From Longitalea luteola (GTDB lineage: Bacteria; Bacteroidota; Bacteroidia; Chitinophagales; Chitinophagaceae): DNA of 64,000 nucleotides. The DNA is taken from positions 310,001 through 374,000 of the forward strand of contig NZ_JAFIQX010000002.1 in assembly GCF_017356035.1 (NCBI RefSeq), given 5' to 3'. Both the position numbers and the translations under genes were made by a program. Positions 1-8,049 of the stretch are shown in pieces. The first letter of the stretch is position 1; every line of letters begins with the position of its first letter. Under the pieces are notes generated by a model. That model was given only the letters and a program-made list of their open reading frames with translations, had not been told where the DNA came from and made no database searches.

Positions 1-683
1 AACCCACTGCCAACAAGGCCGGCGGTGAACTGGTGCTCTTCTGGGAAAACGGACTCGCCCCCGTTAAACAGGAACAGAATTTTTTCTTTTCGCTCACCAA
101 AGACGCCATCGGCAATCTTATGTTCACCGATGCTACCGGGGCGGTGCAGGTTCCGTTCATTTTGAACAGTAGTCTTAATAAGGACGATATTAAAGCATCA
201 GACATCAGGTCGTTGCGGGTAGCATTTCCCAAGTATATTGAACAACCGGTATTTTATACCAGTGGTACGGTGTCGGTAAACAATATGCAATACAGTTTTG
301 AAAAAGCCGAAAACATCAATGATCTGGCTTTTGCCACCCTGAAGGAACGGTTTTTAAAAGATATGACGAAAACCCTCAGTCGCCTGGCGATCAAAAAACT
401 GGCAGAAGCAGCTGCACGGCCGAAAAAAGATGATAAGAACAAGGATGAAAAGGAGGCTATGGCTGCGGCCATACAGATCTTCAATTTCGTTTCAGAAAAA
501 GCCGATACCCGCAACTGGCAGAGTTTGCCACATACTATATTATATACCAGGATCCCATTGCAACCTGGGACTAATGAGGTAAAAATCACCTTCTCTGGTC
601 AAAATCAGCAAAGCAAATCACTTTCCCTGACAGTAGAAGGCAATGGCCGTCTGCAGGTGCAAAATGTGTGCACCCTGCGGTAA
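1..683 (+). CDS. C-terminal part of a COG3014-like protein (5' end outside window)
   Basis: The reading frame is open from base 3, so the gene starts upstream of the window; the GTG at 33 is only an internal codon. The visible 227 residues include VLFWENGLAPVKQE, a stretch that I recall as typical of the COG3014 family of uncharacterised envelope-associated proteins, then a beta-rich region and a Lys/Asp/Glu-rich loop (KKDDKNKDEKE), and end in a strand-rich tail (EVKITFSG, LSLTVEG). No catalytic motif is visible. The function is unknown; members are generally predicted to be exported, but the signal peptide would lie outside the window. The family assignment rests on remembered sequence resemblance and is moderate. 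Confidence 0.6.
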   Translation, partial: PTANKAGGELVLFWENGLAPVKQEQNFFFSLTKDAIGNLMFTDATGAVQVPFILNSSLNKDDIKASDIRSLRVAFPKYIEQPVFYTSGTVSVNNMQYSFEKAENINDLAFATLKERFLKDMTKTLSRLAIKKLAEAAARPKKDDKNKDEKEAMAAAIQIFNFVSEKADTRNWQSLPHTILYTRIPLQPGTNEVKITFSGQNQQSKSLSLTVEGNGRLQVQNVCTLR

Positions 684-727
684 TCTGCCCTTGAGAATGA
701 CAATATTTGAGCGGATAAGCATTTCCC

Positions 728-754
728 AACGGATTGCTTGTCCGTTTTGCTTTT
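728..754 (+). terminator. Weak candidate intrinsic terminator
   Basis: AACGGA (728-733) and TCCGTT (741-746) form a 6-bp stem with a 7-nt loop, followed by TTGCTTTT. It lies 45 bases after the stop of the COG3014-like gene. The stem is short and the T-tract is interrupted, so this is tentative. Confidence 0.35.
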
Positions 755-917
755 GGGCAGGTATTCGCCCAGTTTTTCTCCATTCATCTGGATTTTTCAG
801 CCACTCATCCAATCATGACAACTTGTGCCCGAAGCCAGCTTCGATGTAATGCTTTGTAAATCAAGTATCATTGGTTAAGCTAGTTAGCAATCATTCAATA
901 TTACCATAATTAAAATG

Positions 918-938
918 GTACTATGTGTTGCATAGTAC
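918..938. promoter_or_regulatory. Perfect palindrome, candidate PadR operator
   Basis: GTACTATG (918-925) and CATAGTAC (931-938) are perfect inverted repeats separated by TGTTG. The second arm and spacer cover the -33 box of the promoter in front of the padR operon. PadR-family repressors usually bind palindromes in their own promoters. Assigning this one to the padR product at 1337 is inference. Confidence 0.55.
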
Positions 939-958
939 TAAAAACCGCCCTATATTTG
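928..958 (+). promoter_or_regulatory. Bacteroidota-type promoter of the padR-pspC operon
   Basis: A -33 TTG (928-930), a 20-nt spacer and a -7 TATATTTG (951-958, matching TAnnTTTG) form a textbook Bacteroidota sigma-ABfr promoter. Transcription would start near 963-966, so the GTG at 963 is unlikely to be the start codon and the ATG at 999 is preferred. Confidence 0.7.
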
Positions 959-998
959 TGTTGTGAAAGGGAATAAAGCCCCGGCTTCACGAACAGCC

Positions 999-1334
999 AT
1001 GCCAATCGCAATTATCATAGCCATGTTTGTCGCCCTGTTTACACTGGGGCTCACCAGGACACAATCCAAGGGCAGTCCTGACCAGGTGGTGATCATCGGA
1101 GGTAAACAATATAACTGGGCCAACAAAAAAGATAATCGCAATACTTTAGTATTGATGGCTGCAGAAACCGATAATGCCGTAACCATAAAAGGGCAACGGT
1201 CAAGCACGCCTTTGGAGCATATTTTTCAATTATCAGGTTTATACCAGATCATTAAAGCAGAACCAATGGTAGTAAATAACAATTCAAATAAAAGCAACAT
1301 AGAACAGGCCATTTGCCTGTCTGAAAAAGAATAG
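999..1334 (+). CDS. Small uncharacterised membrane-anchored protein
   Basis: This 111-residue protein is the first gene of the padR operon. Residues 1-18 (MPIAIIIAMFVALFTLGL) form one hydrophobic segment, either a signal anchor or an uncleaved signal peptide. The rest is polar, with a short VVIIGGKQYNW stretch and no family that I recognise. An in-frame GTG at 963 would add 12 residues but sits at the predicted transcription start, so the ATG at 999 was chosen. Its stop is two bases before the padR ATG, which suggests translational coupling. Its position ahead of the regulator suggests a role in the same envelope response, but this is inference, and whether it is a real gene is moderately supported. 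Confidence 0.5.
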   Translation: MPIAIIIAMFVALFTLGLTRTQSKGSPDQVVIIGGKQYNWANKKDNRNTLVLMAAETDNAVTIKGQRSSTPLEHIFQLSGLYQIIKAEPMVVNNNSNKSNIEQAICLSEKE

Positions 1335-1336
1335 CC

Positions 1337-1747
1337 ATGAATATCGAGAACACCCAAAGTCAGATGCGGAAAGGGATCCTGGAGTTTTGCATTCTCTCAA
1401 TCATTCGCCGCGGGGAAGCTTACCCGAGTGATATTGTGGATGAAATGAGAGGTGCCAATCTCCAGATCCTGGAGGGTACCCTTTACCCCTTGTTAACCCG
1501 GTTGAAGAATGCAGAAATGCTAACCTATAGATGGGTTGAAAGTAATTCGGGCCCTCCCCGCAAATACTTTTCGCTTACGCCCAAAGGCGAAGAGTTCTTT
1601 AAAGAACTGGAGACAACCTGGAATGAACTGGCCAATGCGGTGAATACACTGGCCAGTAAAAGGGAGTCGCTGACATCGTCGGCCAATACAAATAACACAA
1701 CAGAGAGTACCACATATCCAACTGAAACGACCCAACCCAACAAATAA
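1337..1747 (+). CDS. PadR family transcriptional regulator
   Basis: This 136-residue protein is a winged helix-turn-helix regulator. MRKGILEFCILSIIRRGEAY opens the PadR domain, LQILEGTLYPLLTRLKNAEML is the recognition-helix region with the family hallmark GTLYPLL, and GPPRKYFSLTPKGEEFF is the wing. Residues from about 105 on are a Ser/Thr/Asn-rich low-complexity tail. PadR proteins are dimeric repressors, often autoregulated. The gene lies between the small membrane protein and a PspC-domain protein, an arrangement common in Bacteroidota, and the palindrome at 918-938 over the operon promoter is a likely target. The effector is unknown. Confidence 0.93.
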   Translation: MNIENTQSQMRKGILEFCILSIIRRGEAYPSDIVDEMRGANLQILEGTLYPLLTRLKNAEMLTYRWVESNSGPPRKYFSLTPKGEEFFKELETTWNELANAVNTLASKRESLTSSANTNNTTESTTYPTETTQPNK

Positions 1748-1772
1748 CTTCAACCAACAAACACTACTCACC

Positions 1773-4046
1773 ATGAAAAAGGTTATAAATATAAATTTCC
1801 AGGGCAGGGTTATTCCTATTGAGGAAACTGCTTACGAAATATTAAAGCAATACATTGAAAGTTTACGAAGGTATTTTTCAAATGAGGAAGGCCGGGATGA
1901 AATTATCAATGACATCGAAAGCCGTATTGCTGAATTGTTCTCAGAAAGATTGAAGAAAGAGGTTACCTGCATTACCGATGATGATGTGCGGGCTGTGATG
2001 GCCAGTATGGGACGCCCCGAAGATTTTGAAGCAGAGACCGGCGCGAACGGCAATGGCGGCGCCCAAACAACGGGAAGCAGTACTGGTCAACAGCAAAGTT
2101 CTTGGCAGCAGTCCCAAAGCAGCCAGGGACCCAGCTATGTAACCCGCGGCCGACTGGTACGCAATGCCGACGATAAAATAATTGCGGGTGTATGTAGTGG
2201 TTTGGCCAATTACTTTAACATCGATCCCGTGATCATGCGCATCATTTTTGTGGTGCTGCTTTTCACCGGCGGTTCGGGGGTGCTCGTGTACCTGATCTTA
2301 TGGGTAGCCGTTCCTTCGCAATCTATTCAATCGAACATTAGGAAAAGATTATACCGCAGCAGCGATGACAAGGTAATTGCGGGGGTGTGTGGTGGTTTGG
2401 CAGCTTATTTCAATATCAGCACCTGGGTTCCCCGCCTGATCTTTGCTTTGCCGCTGATCATCGGGTTATTGTCCGGTCCGTTTAACTGGTGGTGGGGTGA
2501 TATCGATTTCTGGATCGGTCCACGCGTAGTGACAGGCTCTTTAGGCAGCACGCTGTTCGTTAGCTACATTGTTTTATGGATTGCAGTACCCATTGCCGTT
2601 ACAGCCGCTGAAAAACTTGAAATGCGGGGGGAGCGGGTTGATCTGAACTCTATTCGTGATACCGTAAAAGAAGACCTGGAGAGTTTCAGATCAAGAGCGC
2701 AGAACTGGGGAAACGAAGTTAAACAAAGCGCCCAGCAGTTTGGCGACCGCGCCAGACAATTCAGTCAGAGCGAGCGGGTCAAAACCTTTACTACAGAAGC
2801 ATCCACAACGGCGCGCAGTGCCGGCAGCGGTATCGCTCACATCATTGGCGTACTGTTTAAAGCTTTCTTCCTGTTTGTAGTGGGTATGATAGCCCTGGCA
2901 TTGTTTGGCGCATTGATGGGACTGCTTTTTGGTGGTGTACCGGTTATGTCGTTCAAAGAGTTTTTGCTGGAAGGTTTCTGGCAAAATTCACTGGCCTGGT
3001 TGTCAGTAGTGCTGTTCCTGGGTGTGCCGGTGGTTGCCCTGATCACCTGGCTTATCCGCCGCATTATGGGCGTTCGTTCCAAAAATCATTATCTCGGTTA
3101 TGTATTCGGCACTTTATGGTTTGTTGGTATTGTAAGCGCCGCCATGCTCACCGGTTCAATTCTCCGCAGTTTTAAATCAAGGAACTTTGTTGAAGAGAAT
3201 GTTGCGCTCATGCAACCCGCCAGCAATAAACTGTACGTGGATGTAACTACCAGTAACATTAACTACCGTTATTACAGTAACGACTGGTTCGACTGGGATG
3301 GCGATTCTCCTTTATTTGGGGCCAACCTCGATAGCATAATGCTGAATACGGTTCGCATCGATGTGGTGAAAAGCAATGACAACAATTTCCAGCTGACGAA
3401 AGTTAAATTCAGCCGCGGTAAGAATCCGGTCATCGCCCGGAATATTGCAGAAAAGATCAGTTTTCAAACCTACCAGGTAGATAGTATGTTATACCTGCCC
3501 AAGGGATTTTCGATCAGTAAAAATGAACGCTGGCGCAATCAACAGGTGTTGTTGATCTTACAGGTGCCCGTTGGAAAAAGATTCATCCTCGACAGAAGCG
3601 TATCAAGATACGACTGGTTTGAGGTTCGGTACAACCATCGCGGTGGGATCGATATTGAAGATACCTGGGAACGCACGTATTGGGTAGAAACCGGAAAAGA
3701 ATATATCATGACGCCTGATGGCCCGAAGCAGGTGTCTAAACTCGACCCTGAAGCATTACAAAGAGGCGAATATAAAGAGCGGGAAAACAGGAACGATGAA
3801 AGCAGTAATGATGACAATACAGAAGAGCGCAATGAACGGGAATTGAAACGGGAGCGCCGTAACCGCAGGAACAATGAAGCTGTCGTTGATACCACCGGCG
3901 GTTACCGCTATCGCAAGCAGGCGCCTGAGAAGAAAAAGGATACGCCTGTCAATGTGAATGCTGCATCGGCCAGCGCCGGTACCAATGAAGATGAGCCTGC
4001 CACTTTATTTTCAAGCCGGTTCGCCAGTTATAAAATAAACGCCTGA
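1773..4046 (+). CDS. PspC domain-containing envelope-stress membrane protein with two PspC repeats
   Basis: The 757-residue protein begins with a cytoplasmic domain (1-90) carrying a YEILKQYIESLRRYF helix, followed by a Gln/Ser-rich linker (95-122). Two PspC modules follow at about 125-183 and 190-277, each opening with a near-identical motif (DDKIIAGVCSGLANYF and DDKVIAGVCGGLAAYF) and each with hydrophobic spans. Further membrane segments lie near 355-390, 405-428 and 440-462, and the long C-terminal part is probably extracytoplasmic and then charged (Arg/Glu/Asn-rich, 650-720). PspC proteins sense or respond to membrane damage. The gene is 25 bases after padR, and PadR probably represses it. 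The duplicated PspC module looks like an internal tandem duplication. The exact role is not established. Confidence 0.9.
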   Translation: MKKVININFQGRVIPIEETAYEILKQYIESLRRYFSNEEGRDEIINDIESRIAELFSERLKKEVTCITDDDVRAVMASMGRPEDFEAETGANGNGGAQTTGSSTGQQQSSWQQSQSSQGPSYVTRGRLVRNADDKIIAGVCSGLANYFNIDPVIMRIIFVVLLFTGGSGVLVYLILWVAVPSQSIQSNIRKRLYRSSDDKVIAGVCGGLAAYFNISTWVPRLIFALPLIIGLLSGPFNWWWGDIDFWIGPRVVTGSLGSTLFVSYIVLWIAVPIAVTAAEKLEMRGERVDLNSIRDTVKEDLESFRSRAQNWGNEVKQSAQQFGDRARQFSQSERVKTFTTEASTTARSAGSGIAHIIGVLFKAFFLFVVGMIALALFGALMGLLFGGVPVMSFKEFLLEGFWQNSLAWLSVVLFLGVPVVALITWLIRRIMGVRSKNHYLGYVFGTLWFVGIVSAAMLTGSILRSFKSRNFVEENVALMQPASNKLYVDVTTSNINYRYYSNDWFDWDGDSPLFGANLDSIMLNTVRIDVVKSNDNNFQLTKVKFSRGKNPVIARNIAEKISFQTYQVDSMLYLPKGFSISKNERWRNQQVLLILQVPVGKRFILDRSVSRYDWFEVRYNHRGGIDIEDTWERTYWVETGKEYIMTPDGPKQVSKLDPEALQRGEYKERENRNDESSNDDNTEERNERELKRERRNRRNNEAVVDTTGGYRYRKQAPEKKKDTPVNVNAASASAGTNEDEPATLFSSRFASYKINA

Positions 4047-4235
4047 TGGAAAAATAAGCAATGTCTGCCCCGGTGAACGTCGTTCGGTCGTGGGCAGAAG
4101 GCAGATGCCTCCAGCGTCACACCTCGAGGAAACATGGCATTGCCCGATAGGATCAACATGAAAAATACTTGATAACCTCCCCGCCGCCCTGTTATCCGGT
4201 AGCCGGAAGCAGGCGGGGTTGAAGTTGGAACAACA
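4047..4235 (+). ncRNA. Structured 3' region after pspC, possible small RNA or 3'UTR
   Basis: No gene is seen here. TCTGCCC (4064-4070) pairs with GGGCAGA (4092-4098). CCCCGCC (4179-4185) pairs with GGCGGGG (4212-4218), with a nested TCCGG/CCGGA hairpin at 4195-4207. A strong terminator follows at 4236-4262. This could be the structured 3' end of the pspC message or an independent small RNA. No promoter inside the stretch was recognised. Confidence 0.3.
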
Positions 4236-4262
4236 GGGGCCCTTTTGAGGGCCCTTTTTTTT
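4236..4262 (+). terminator. Intrinsic terminator of the padR-pspC operon
   Basis: GGGCCC, loop TTTTGA, GGGCCC (4237-4254), then eight T residues (4255-4262). This is a clear rho-independent terminator about 190 bases after the pspC stop. Confidence 0.8.
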
Positions 4263-4416
4263 GCAAAACGCAAAATGCTCAACGCCGAACGCTTCGCCTG
4301 TGCGGAGATTCGCAGAACGGGGACCGAGTACTGTGGACAGCTAAATGGCAAACATGGAGCAGGGAATTCGGAAACCTGCGATCAGCGATAAGCATTAAGC
4401 GTTCAGCCTGATTCCC

Positions 4417-4424
4417 TATTTTTG
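4417..4424 (+). promoter_or_regulatory. -7 box for gcvT
   Basis: TATTTTTG matches the Bacteroidota -7 consensus TAnnTTTG and sits 28 bases before the chosen gcvT ATG. No good -33 box is seen. The bases between 4263 and 4416 hold nothing else recognised. Confidence 0.5.
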
Positions 4425-4451
4425 CCGCCAAACAAAAACTACATAAACTGT

Positions 4452-5537
4452 ATGAAGAACACGCCTTTTACGCAAAAGCACATAGCCCTTGGGGCCAAAA
4501 TGGCTGAATTTGCCGGGTACAATATGCCCATTTCCTATAGTGGCATAAATGATGAACACGCTGCGGTTAGAACCAATGCCGGCGTGTTTGACGTAAGCCA
4601 TATGGGCGAGTTCATTCTGAAAGGAGAAAATGCGCTGGACCTTATTCAACGCGTCACCTCCAACGACGCTTCCAAATTAACTGCCGGCAAAGCCCAGTAC
4701 AGCTGCCTGCCGAACGAACAGGGTGGTATCGTTGACGACCTGCTGATCTATTGCATCGAGGAAAATAAAGTGTACATGCTGGTCGTAAATGCCAGCAACA
4801 TTGAAAAGGACTGGAACTGGATCTCGAAATTCAACACTAAGAACGTAGAGATGCATAACATTTCAGATAAGACCTGCCTGCTGGCGATACAGGGTCCCAA
4901 CGCCACCAAGATGCTGCAACCGCTTACCGATATAGATATACTTAATTTAAAATATTACACGTTTGCCAAAGGCAAATTTGCAGGGGTTGACAATGTGCTG
5001 ATCAGTGCAACCGGTTATACCGGTGCAGGGGGCGTTGAAATTTACTTCGAAGACAAAGAGGGCAACGCCGAAAAAATATGGGATGCGATCTTCAACCTGG
5101 GTGGTCCCCAGGGTTTGAAGCCCATTGGTTTGGGCGCCCGTGATACTTTACGGCTTGAAATGGGCTTCTGCCTGTATGGAAATGACATCGACGATACTAC
5201 CTCGCCGCTGGAAGCCGGCCTTGGCTGGATCACTAAATTCACCAAAGAATTTACAGCCCGCCCCATCCTGGAAAAACAAAAAGCGGCCGGCGTTGCCCGT
5301 AAACTGGTCGGCTTTGAAATGGTAGACAAAGGCATTCCCCGCCACCATTACGACATCAAAGATGCCGCAGGCAACAAAATAGGATTTGTTACATCGGGCA
5401 CCCAGGCGCCCAGCCTGCAAAAAGCCATCGGTATGGGCTATGTGGAAGTTAAGCATGCTGCGCTGGATACTGAAATATATATCGGCGTGCGCGACAAACT
5501 GTTGAAGGCAAGAGTAGTAAAGTTCCCTTTTGTATAG
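4452..5537 (+). CDS. gcvT: Glycine cleavage system T protein (aminomethyltransferase)
   Basis: GcvT transfers the methylene group from aminomethyl-lipoyl GcvH to tetrahydrofolate and releases ammonia. The 361-residue product has the usual family length. It has the N-terminal [28 protein letters not shown], the GCV_T core with VTSNDASKL and [22 protein letters not shown], and the C-terminal barrel ([21 protein letters not shown]). A TTG 30 bases upstream (4422) would add ten residues but overlaps the -7 box, so the ATG at 4452 is preferred. The P and H proteins are not adjacent, which is usual in Bacteroidota. A repeat-rich spacer follows. Confidence 0.97.
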   Translation: MKNTPFTQKHIALGAKMAEFAGYNMPISYSGINDEHAAVRTNAGVFDVSHMGEFILKGENALDLIQRVTSNDASKLTAGKAQYSCLPNEQGGIVDDLLIYCIEENKVYMLVVNASNIEKDWNWISKFNTKNVEMHNISDKTCLLAIQGPNATKMLQPLTDIDILNLKYYTFAKGKFAGVDNVLISATGYTGAGGVEIYFEDKEGNAEKIWDAIFNLGGPQGLKPIGLGARDTLRLEMGFCLYGNDIDDTTSPLEAGLGWITKFTKEFTARPILEKQKAAGVARKLVGFEMVDKGIPRHHYDIKDAAGNKIGFVTSGTQAPSLQKAIGMGYVEVKHAALDTEIYIGVRDKLLKARVVKFPFV

Positions 5538-5580
5538 ATCAAGTCACAGGCTGGCTGGTTGTTCCCTGCTGAACCGGGAG

Positions 5581-5698
5581 GCCAGTTACAAGTTACAGGT
5601 TGCAGGTTACAGGGCAGCAATTACGGGTTGCAGAAATATTGTCGGGTTATCTTATATGAGCCTTGTAACATGTAACCTGAAACCTGTACCCTGTATTT
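5581..5698. repeat. TTACAGG-type short-unit repeat with inverted copy
   Basis: The left part (5584-5616) repeats GTTACAAG, GTTACAGG, TTGCAGG, GTTACAGG head to tail. The right part (5661-5695) carries complementary TGTAACCTG, AAACCTG, TACCCTG units, so the two can pair into an imperfect long hairpin. Related blocks occur at about 10062, 33220, 47506 and 52430. Confidence 0.65.
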
Positions 5699-5758
5699 AT
5701 ACTCTTGGCTTATTTCTTGCTGCTTGGAGAAGACGTTTTTAAATATGTACATGTCTGT

Positions 5759-6241
5759 ATGCCTATTATCCATTTGACAACCTTTATAGCCGCACCTATT
5801 GAAAGGGTTTTTGATCTGAGCCGTAGCATAGAATTGCATAAGAAATCAATGGCCAATCACCGTGAACAGGCCGTAGCCGGTACCATCATGGGATTGATAA
5901 ACCTGAACGAGACCGTGACCTGGAAAGCCAAACACCTGATGAAAACAAGGGTGTTACAGGTGCAGATAACCGCCATGGAAAGACCTTTTTCATTTACCGA
6001 CGAGATGAAAAAAGGCGATTTCAAAAAGATGAAGCACGAACATCATTTCAAAGCGATAGAGAACGGCACACTGATGATTGATATTTTCAACTATGAAGCG
6101 CCGTATGGCGGACTAGGCAGATTTTTCAGCGGGATTTATCTCTCGGGTTACCTCGAAAAACTGTTGGAACACCGGAACCAGGTGATTAAAGAATATGCGG
6201 AAAGCAACAAGTGGAAGCATCTCCTGGAAAATAAACAATAG
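5759..6241 (+). CDS. SRPBCC (START-like) family protein
   Basis: The 160-residue protein begins PIIHLTTFIAAPIERVFDLS, the first strand and helix typical of SRPBCC/polyketide-cyclase-like ligand-binding folds, and ends in a long helix (YLSGYLEKLLEHRNQVIKEY). Members of this subgroup are often called cell-division-inhibitor or ligand-binding SRPBCC proteins, but the ligand cannot be read from sequence. A TTG at 5705 would add 18 residues of unlikely sequence running into the repeat block, so the ATG at 5759 was chosen. The gene stands alone between repeat-rich spacers. The function is unknown beyond the fold. Confidence 0.85.
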   Translation: MPIIHLTTFIAAPIERVFDLSRSIELHKKSMANHREQAVAGTIMGLINLNETVTWKAKHLMKTRVLQVQITAMERPFSFTDEMKKGDFKKMKHEHHFKAIENGTLMIDIFNYEAPYGGLGRFFSGIYLSGYLEKLLEHRNQVIKEYAESNKWKHLLENKQ

Positions 6242-6360
6242 CAGCTAAAGCGTTAAGCAGTATACACATTGGATAAGCTGGCCGCAGGTCTTGAAACATA
6301 ACAGCCAATCAATGGTCCAGGAATGAGACAAATGAAAGGCTGTATCCCAATGAAAATTTT

Positions 6361-6390
6361 GCCAATTGCCAATTCTCCATTGCCAATTGA
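6361..6390. repeat. TTGCCAA-type short-unit repeat
   Basis: GCCAATTGCCAATTCTCCATTGCCAATTG repeats a TTGCCAA unit just ahead of the comB promoter. A related block in the other orientation, with TTGGCAG and TTGGCGG units, lies at about 12819-12840. Confidence 0.5.
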
Positions 6391-6396
6391 TTTAAG

Positions 6397-6404
6397 TATT
6401 TTTG
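6397..6404 (+). promoter_or_regulatory. -7 box for comB
   Basis: TATTTTTG matches TAnnTTTG and lies 16 bases before the ATG at 6420, implying a very short leader. It rules out the upstream TTG (6402) as start. Confidence 0.5.
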
Positions 6405-6419
6405 CGGTTTAATTTAACT

Positions 6420-7169
6420 ATGTCAAACAGCAAACCGACTCTATACACATCTCCGTCTCCTGCCTTACTGGATTTATACGATATCAACAATACAATAGTA
6501 GTGATCATTGATGTGTTCCGCGCCACATCGACCATTGCCACGGCCCTGCACAATGGCGCCAAATGTATAATCCCGGTCGACAGTGTAGCCAAGTGCATTG
6601 AGCTGGGAAAAAAGATCGAAGCGATCACTGCCGGTGAACGGGACGGCAAGATTGCAGAAGGCCTTGAATACGGCAATTCTCCCTTTGAATATTCAAAAGA
6701 ATTCATCAGCGGTAAAACCCTGGTATTAACCACTACCAATGGCACTAAACTGTTGCACATGGCATTGGAGCGGGGCGCAGGGCATATCATCACCGGATCT
6801 TTCCCGAACCTGTCGGCTGTGTGCGATTATCTTATACAACAACAGCAACCGGTATTGCTGGGTTGTGCTGCCTGGAAAGACAGGGTGAACATGGAAGATA
6901 TGTTATTTGCCGGCGCCGTTATTCATCAGGTAAAAGATCATTTTAACATCAATTGCGACAGTTCAGGCATTGCTGAAACTTTGTACCTGAACGCAAAAAG
7001 CGACATGTACGGTTTCATAAAAGAAAAAAATGCAACCCATTATCAACGCCTCACCAATTTCGGGCTGGAGAAAGACATCAGGTATTGCCTTACGCCTGAT
7101 ATTGCCAATGTGCTGCCCTTTTATGAAGAAGGAAAATTGGTAGTGCATACTGGTGAACGCTGGTTATAA
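6420..7169 (+). CDS. comB: 2-phosphosulfolactate phosphatase family protein
   Basis: ComB removes phosphate from 2-phosphosulfolactate to give sulfolactate, in a Mg2+-dependent reaction known from coenzyme M synthesis in methanogens and sulfolactate formation in some bacteria. The 249-residue product has the family signatures IIDVFRATSTIATAL, AGERDGKIAEGLEYGNSP, LTTTNGTK and GCAAWKDRVNMEDMLFAGA. No other coenzyme M or sulfonate gene is nearby, so the physiological role here is open; a link to Bacteroidota sulfonolipids would be speculation. The start was placed at the ATG after the -7 box rather than the TTG at 6402. A strong terminator follows at 7227. Confidence 0.92.
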   Translation: MSNSKPTLYTSPSPALLDLYDINNTIVVIIDVFRATSTIATALHNGAKCIIPVDSVAKCIELGKKIEAITAGERDGKIAEGLEYGNSPFEYSKEFISGKTLVLTTTNGTKLLHMALERGAGHIITGSFPNLSAVCDYLIQQQQPVLLGCAAWKDRVNMEDMLFAGAVIHQVKDHFNINCDSSGIAETLYLNAKSDMYGFIKEKNATHYQRLTNFGLEKDIRYCLTPDIANVLPFYEEGKLVVHTGERWL

Positions 7170-7226
7170 CCAGGTGAGCTGGTAACCCTCTTTTGGGCAT
7201 TTTAGCTTTCTTTTAATAAACTAATT

Positions 7227-7265
7227 GAGATCCCTGTGCGTTATTTGCACAGGGATCTCTTTTTT
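7227..7265 (+). terminator. Intrinsic terminator of comB
   Basis: A perfect 13-bp stem, GAGATCCCTGTGC (7227-7239) with GCACAGGGATCTC (7247-7259), has a 7-nt loop and is followed by six T residues. It is among the strongest terminators in the window. Confidence 0.9.
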
Positions 7266-8049
7266 CAGCACTTCGACGTTCTTTTGTTCTCTGAACTGGT
7301 ACCATAGCGTACGGCTGTATATACCTGTTGATGGATACCCCTGTAATTAACCTTTATGGTTAGCCGTTTGTTAACCGATCGTAGCAGGCTGACGACTTAC
7401 CTGGCTGAACGCCTTTCATTGAGTAAAAGTACAGGTTGATCATAGTGCCACTGCTGTTGGCAACCGGCCTGGTTTATAAGAGTAAGCCCTTACGCATGGA
7501 GTAAATCATGGTGATCTTTGCCGGTTAATTACACACATTCCTAAAGGTCGCTGCCGCTGGTCTTAATGCATGTATGCAACGATGGGTGCCAGGTTTAATA
7601 AAAATTATGCCCCAAAGGCAACCGGTTGATCATTATGTAAATAATTTTTTATAATATTTGTGCTGCAAATCAAAATAGGCTGGAATCGAATTTGCATATT
7701 CTCCCATAAGCCTGGTTGTAGATCATATCATTTAAAAGGTGCCGCAGCGAAGAGAAAAGAAAGAAAGAGGACTTGAACCGGCAAAAAAAGTAGCCCATAA
7801 GCCCTGAATATATGCAATCGGGGTTAAAAAAGTGACATAAAAGCGGGATCAAACCCAAAAATTTTTGCTTTTTGTAAATTTGGCGTATTATTGTGTTTGG
7901 AATAGGGCTGATAAGTCATACCCGATACTCACAAAGCTCATCAGTTAATCTCATTCCACGCATATAAACTCATTTCAATTTTATTTCAAACGAATTTTCA
8001 ACGAACAAAGTTTGCTCGTCTGATTAGGTGTTAACTCACAAGTTATTTT
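7266..8049. other. Long gene-free region upstream of rho
   Basis: No convincing gene is present in this 784-base stretch. It holds the rho -7 box at 7875 and a predicted leader of about 160 nt. The minus strand has a tRNA T-arm-like string at 7769-7779 and, at 7221-7346, a start-less open frame that could be a gene remnant. AT content rises toward rho. Confidence 0.5.
7875..7882 (+). promoter_or_regulatory. -7 box for rho
   Basis: TAAATTTG matches TAnnTTTG. It predicts a start near 7889 and a 5' leader of about 160 nt. No clear -33 box is seen. Rho genes are often autoregulated through their leaders, so the long leader fits. Confidence 0.5.

Larger units (their letters stand above)
684..998. 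other. Gene-free spacer with promoter and palindrome
   Basis: No convincing gene is seen between the COG3014-like gene and the small gene at 999. The right half carries the palindrome at 918-938 and the promoter at 928-958. Overlapping short frames on both strands around 586-849 lack family resemblance and look like chance ORFs. Confidence 0.6.

Noticed and set aside
586-849. Overlapping short ORFs on both strands after the first gene
   Set aside because: They overlap each other in several frames, lack start signals and match no family.
7221-7346. Minus-strand open frame encoding LWYQFREQKNVEVLKK-like sequence
   Set aside because: It reads like protein but has no start codon, begins right after a stop and overlaps the comB terminator. 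It may be a gene remnant, but support is too weak to annotate.
7741-7800. Possible tRNA gene
   Set aside because: Only the T-loop string fits; the T-stem, anticodon arm and acceptor stem cannot be formed.
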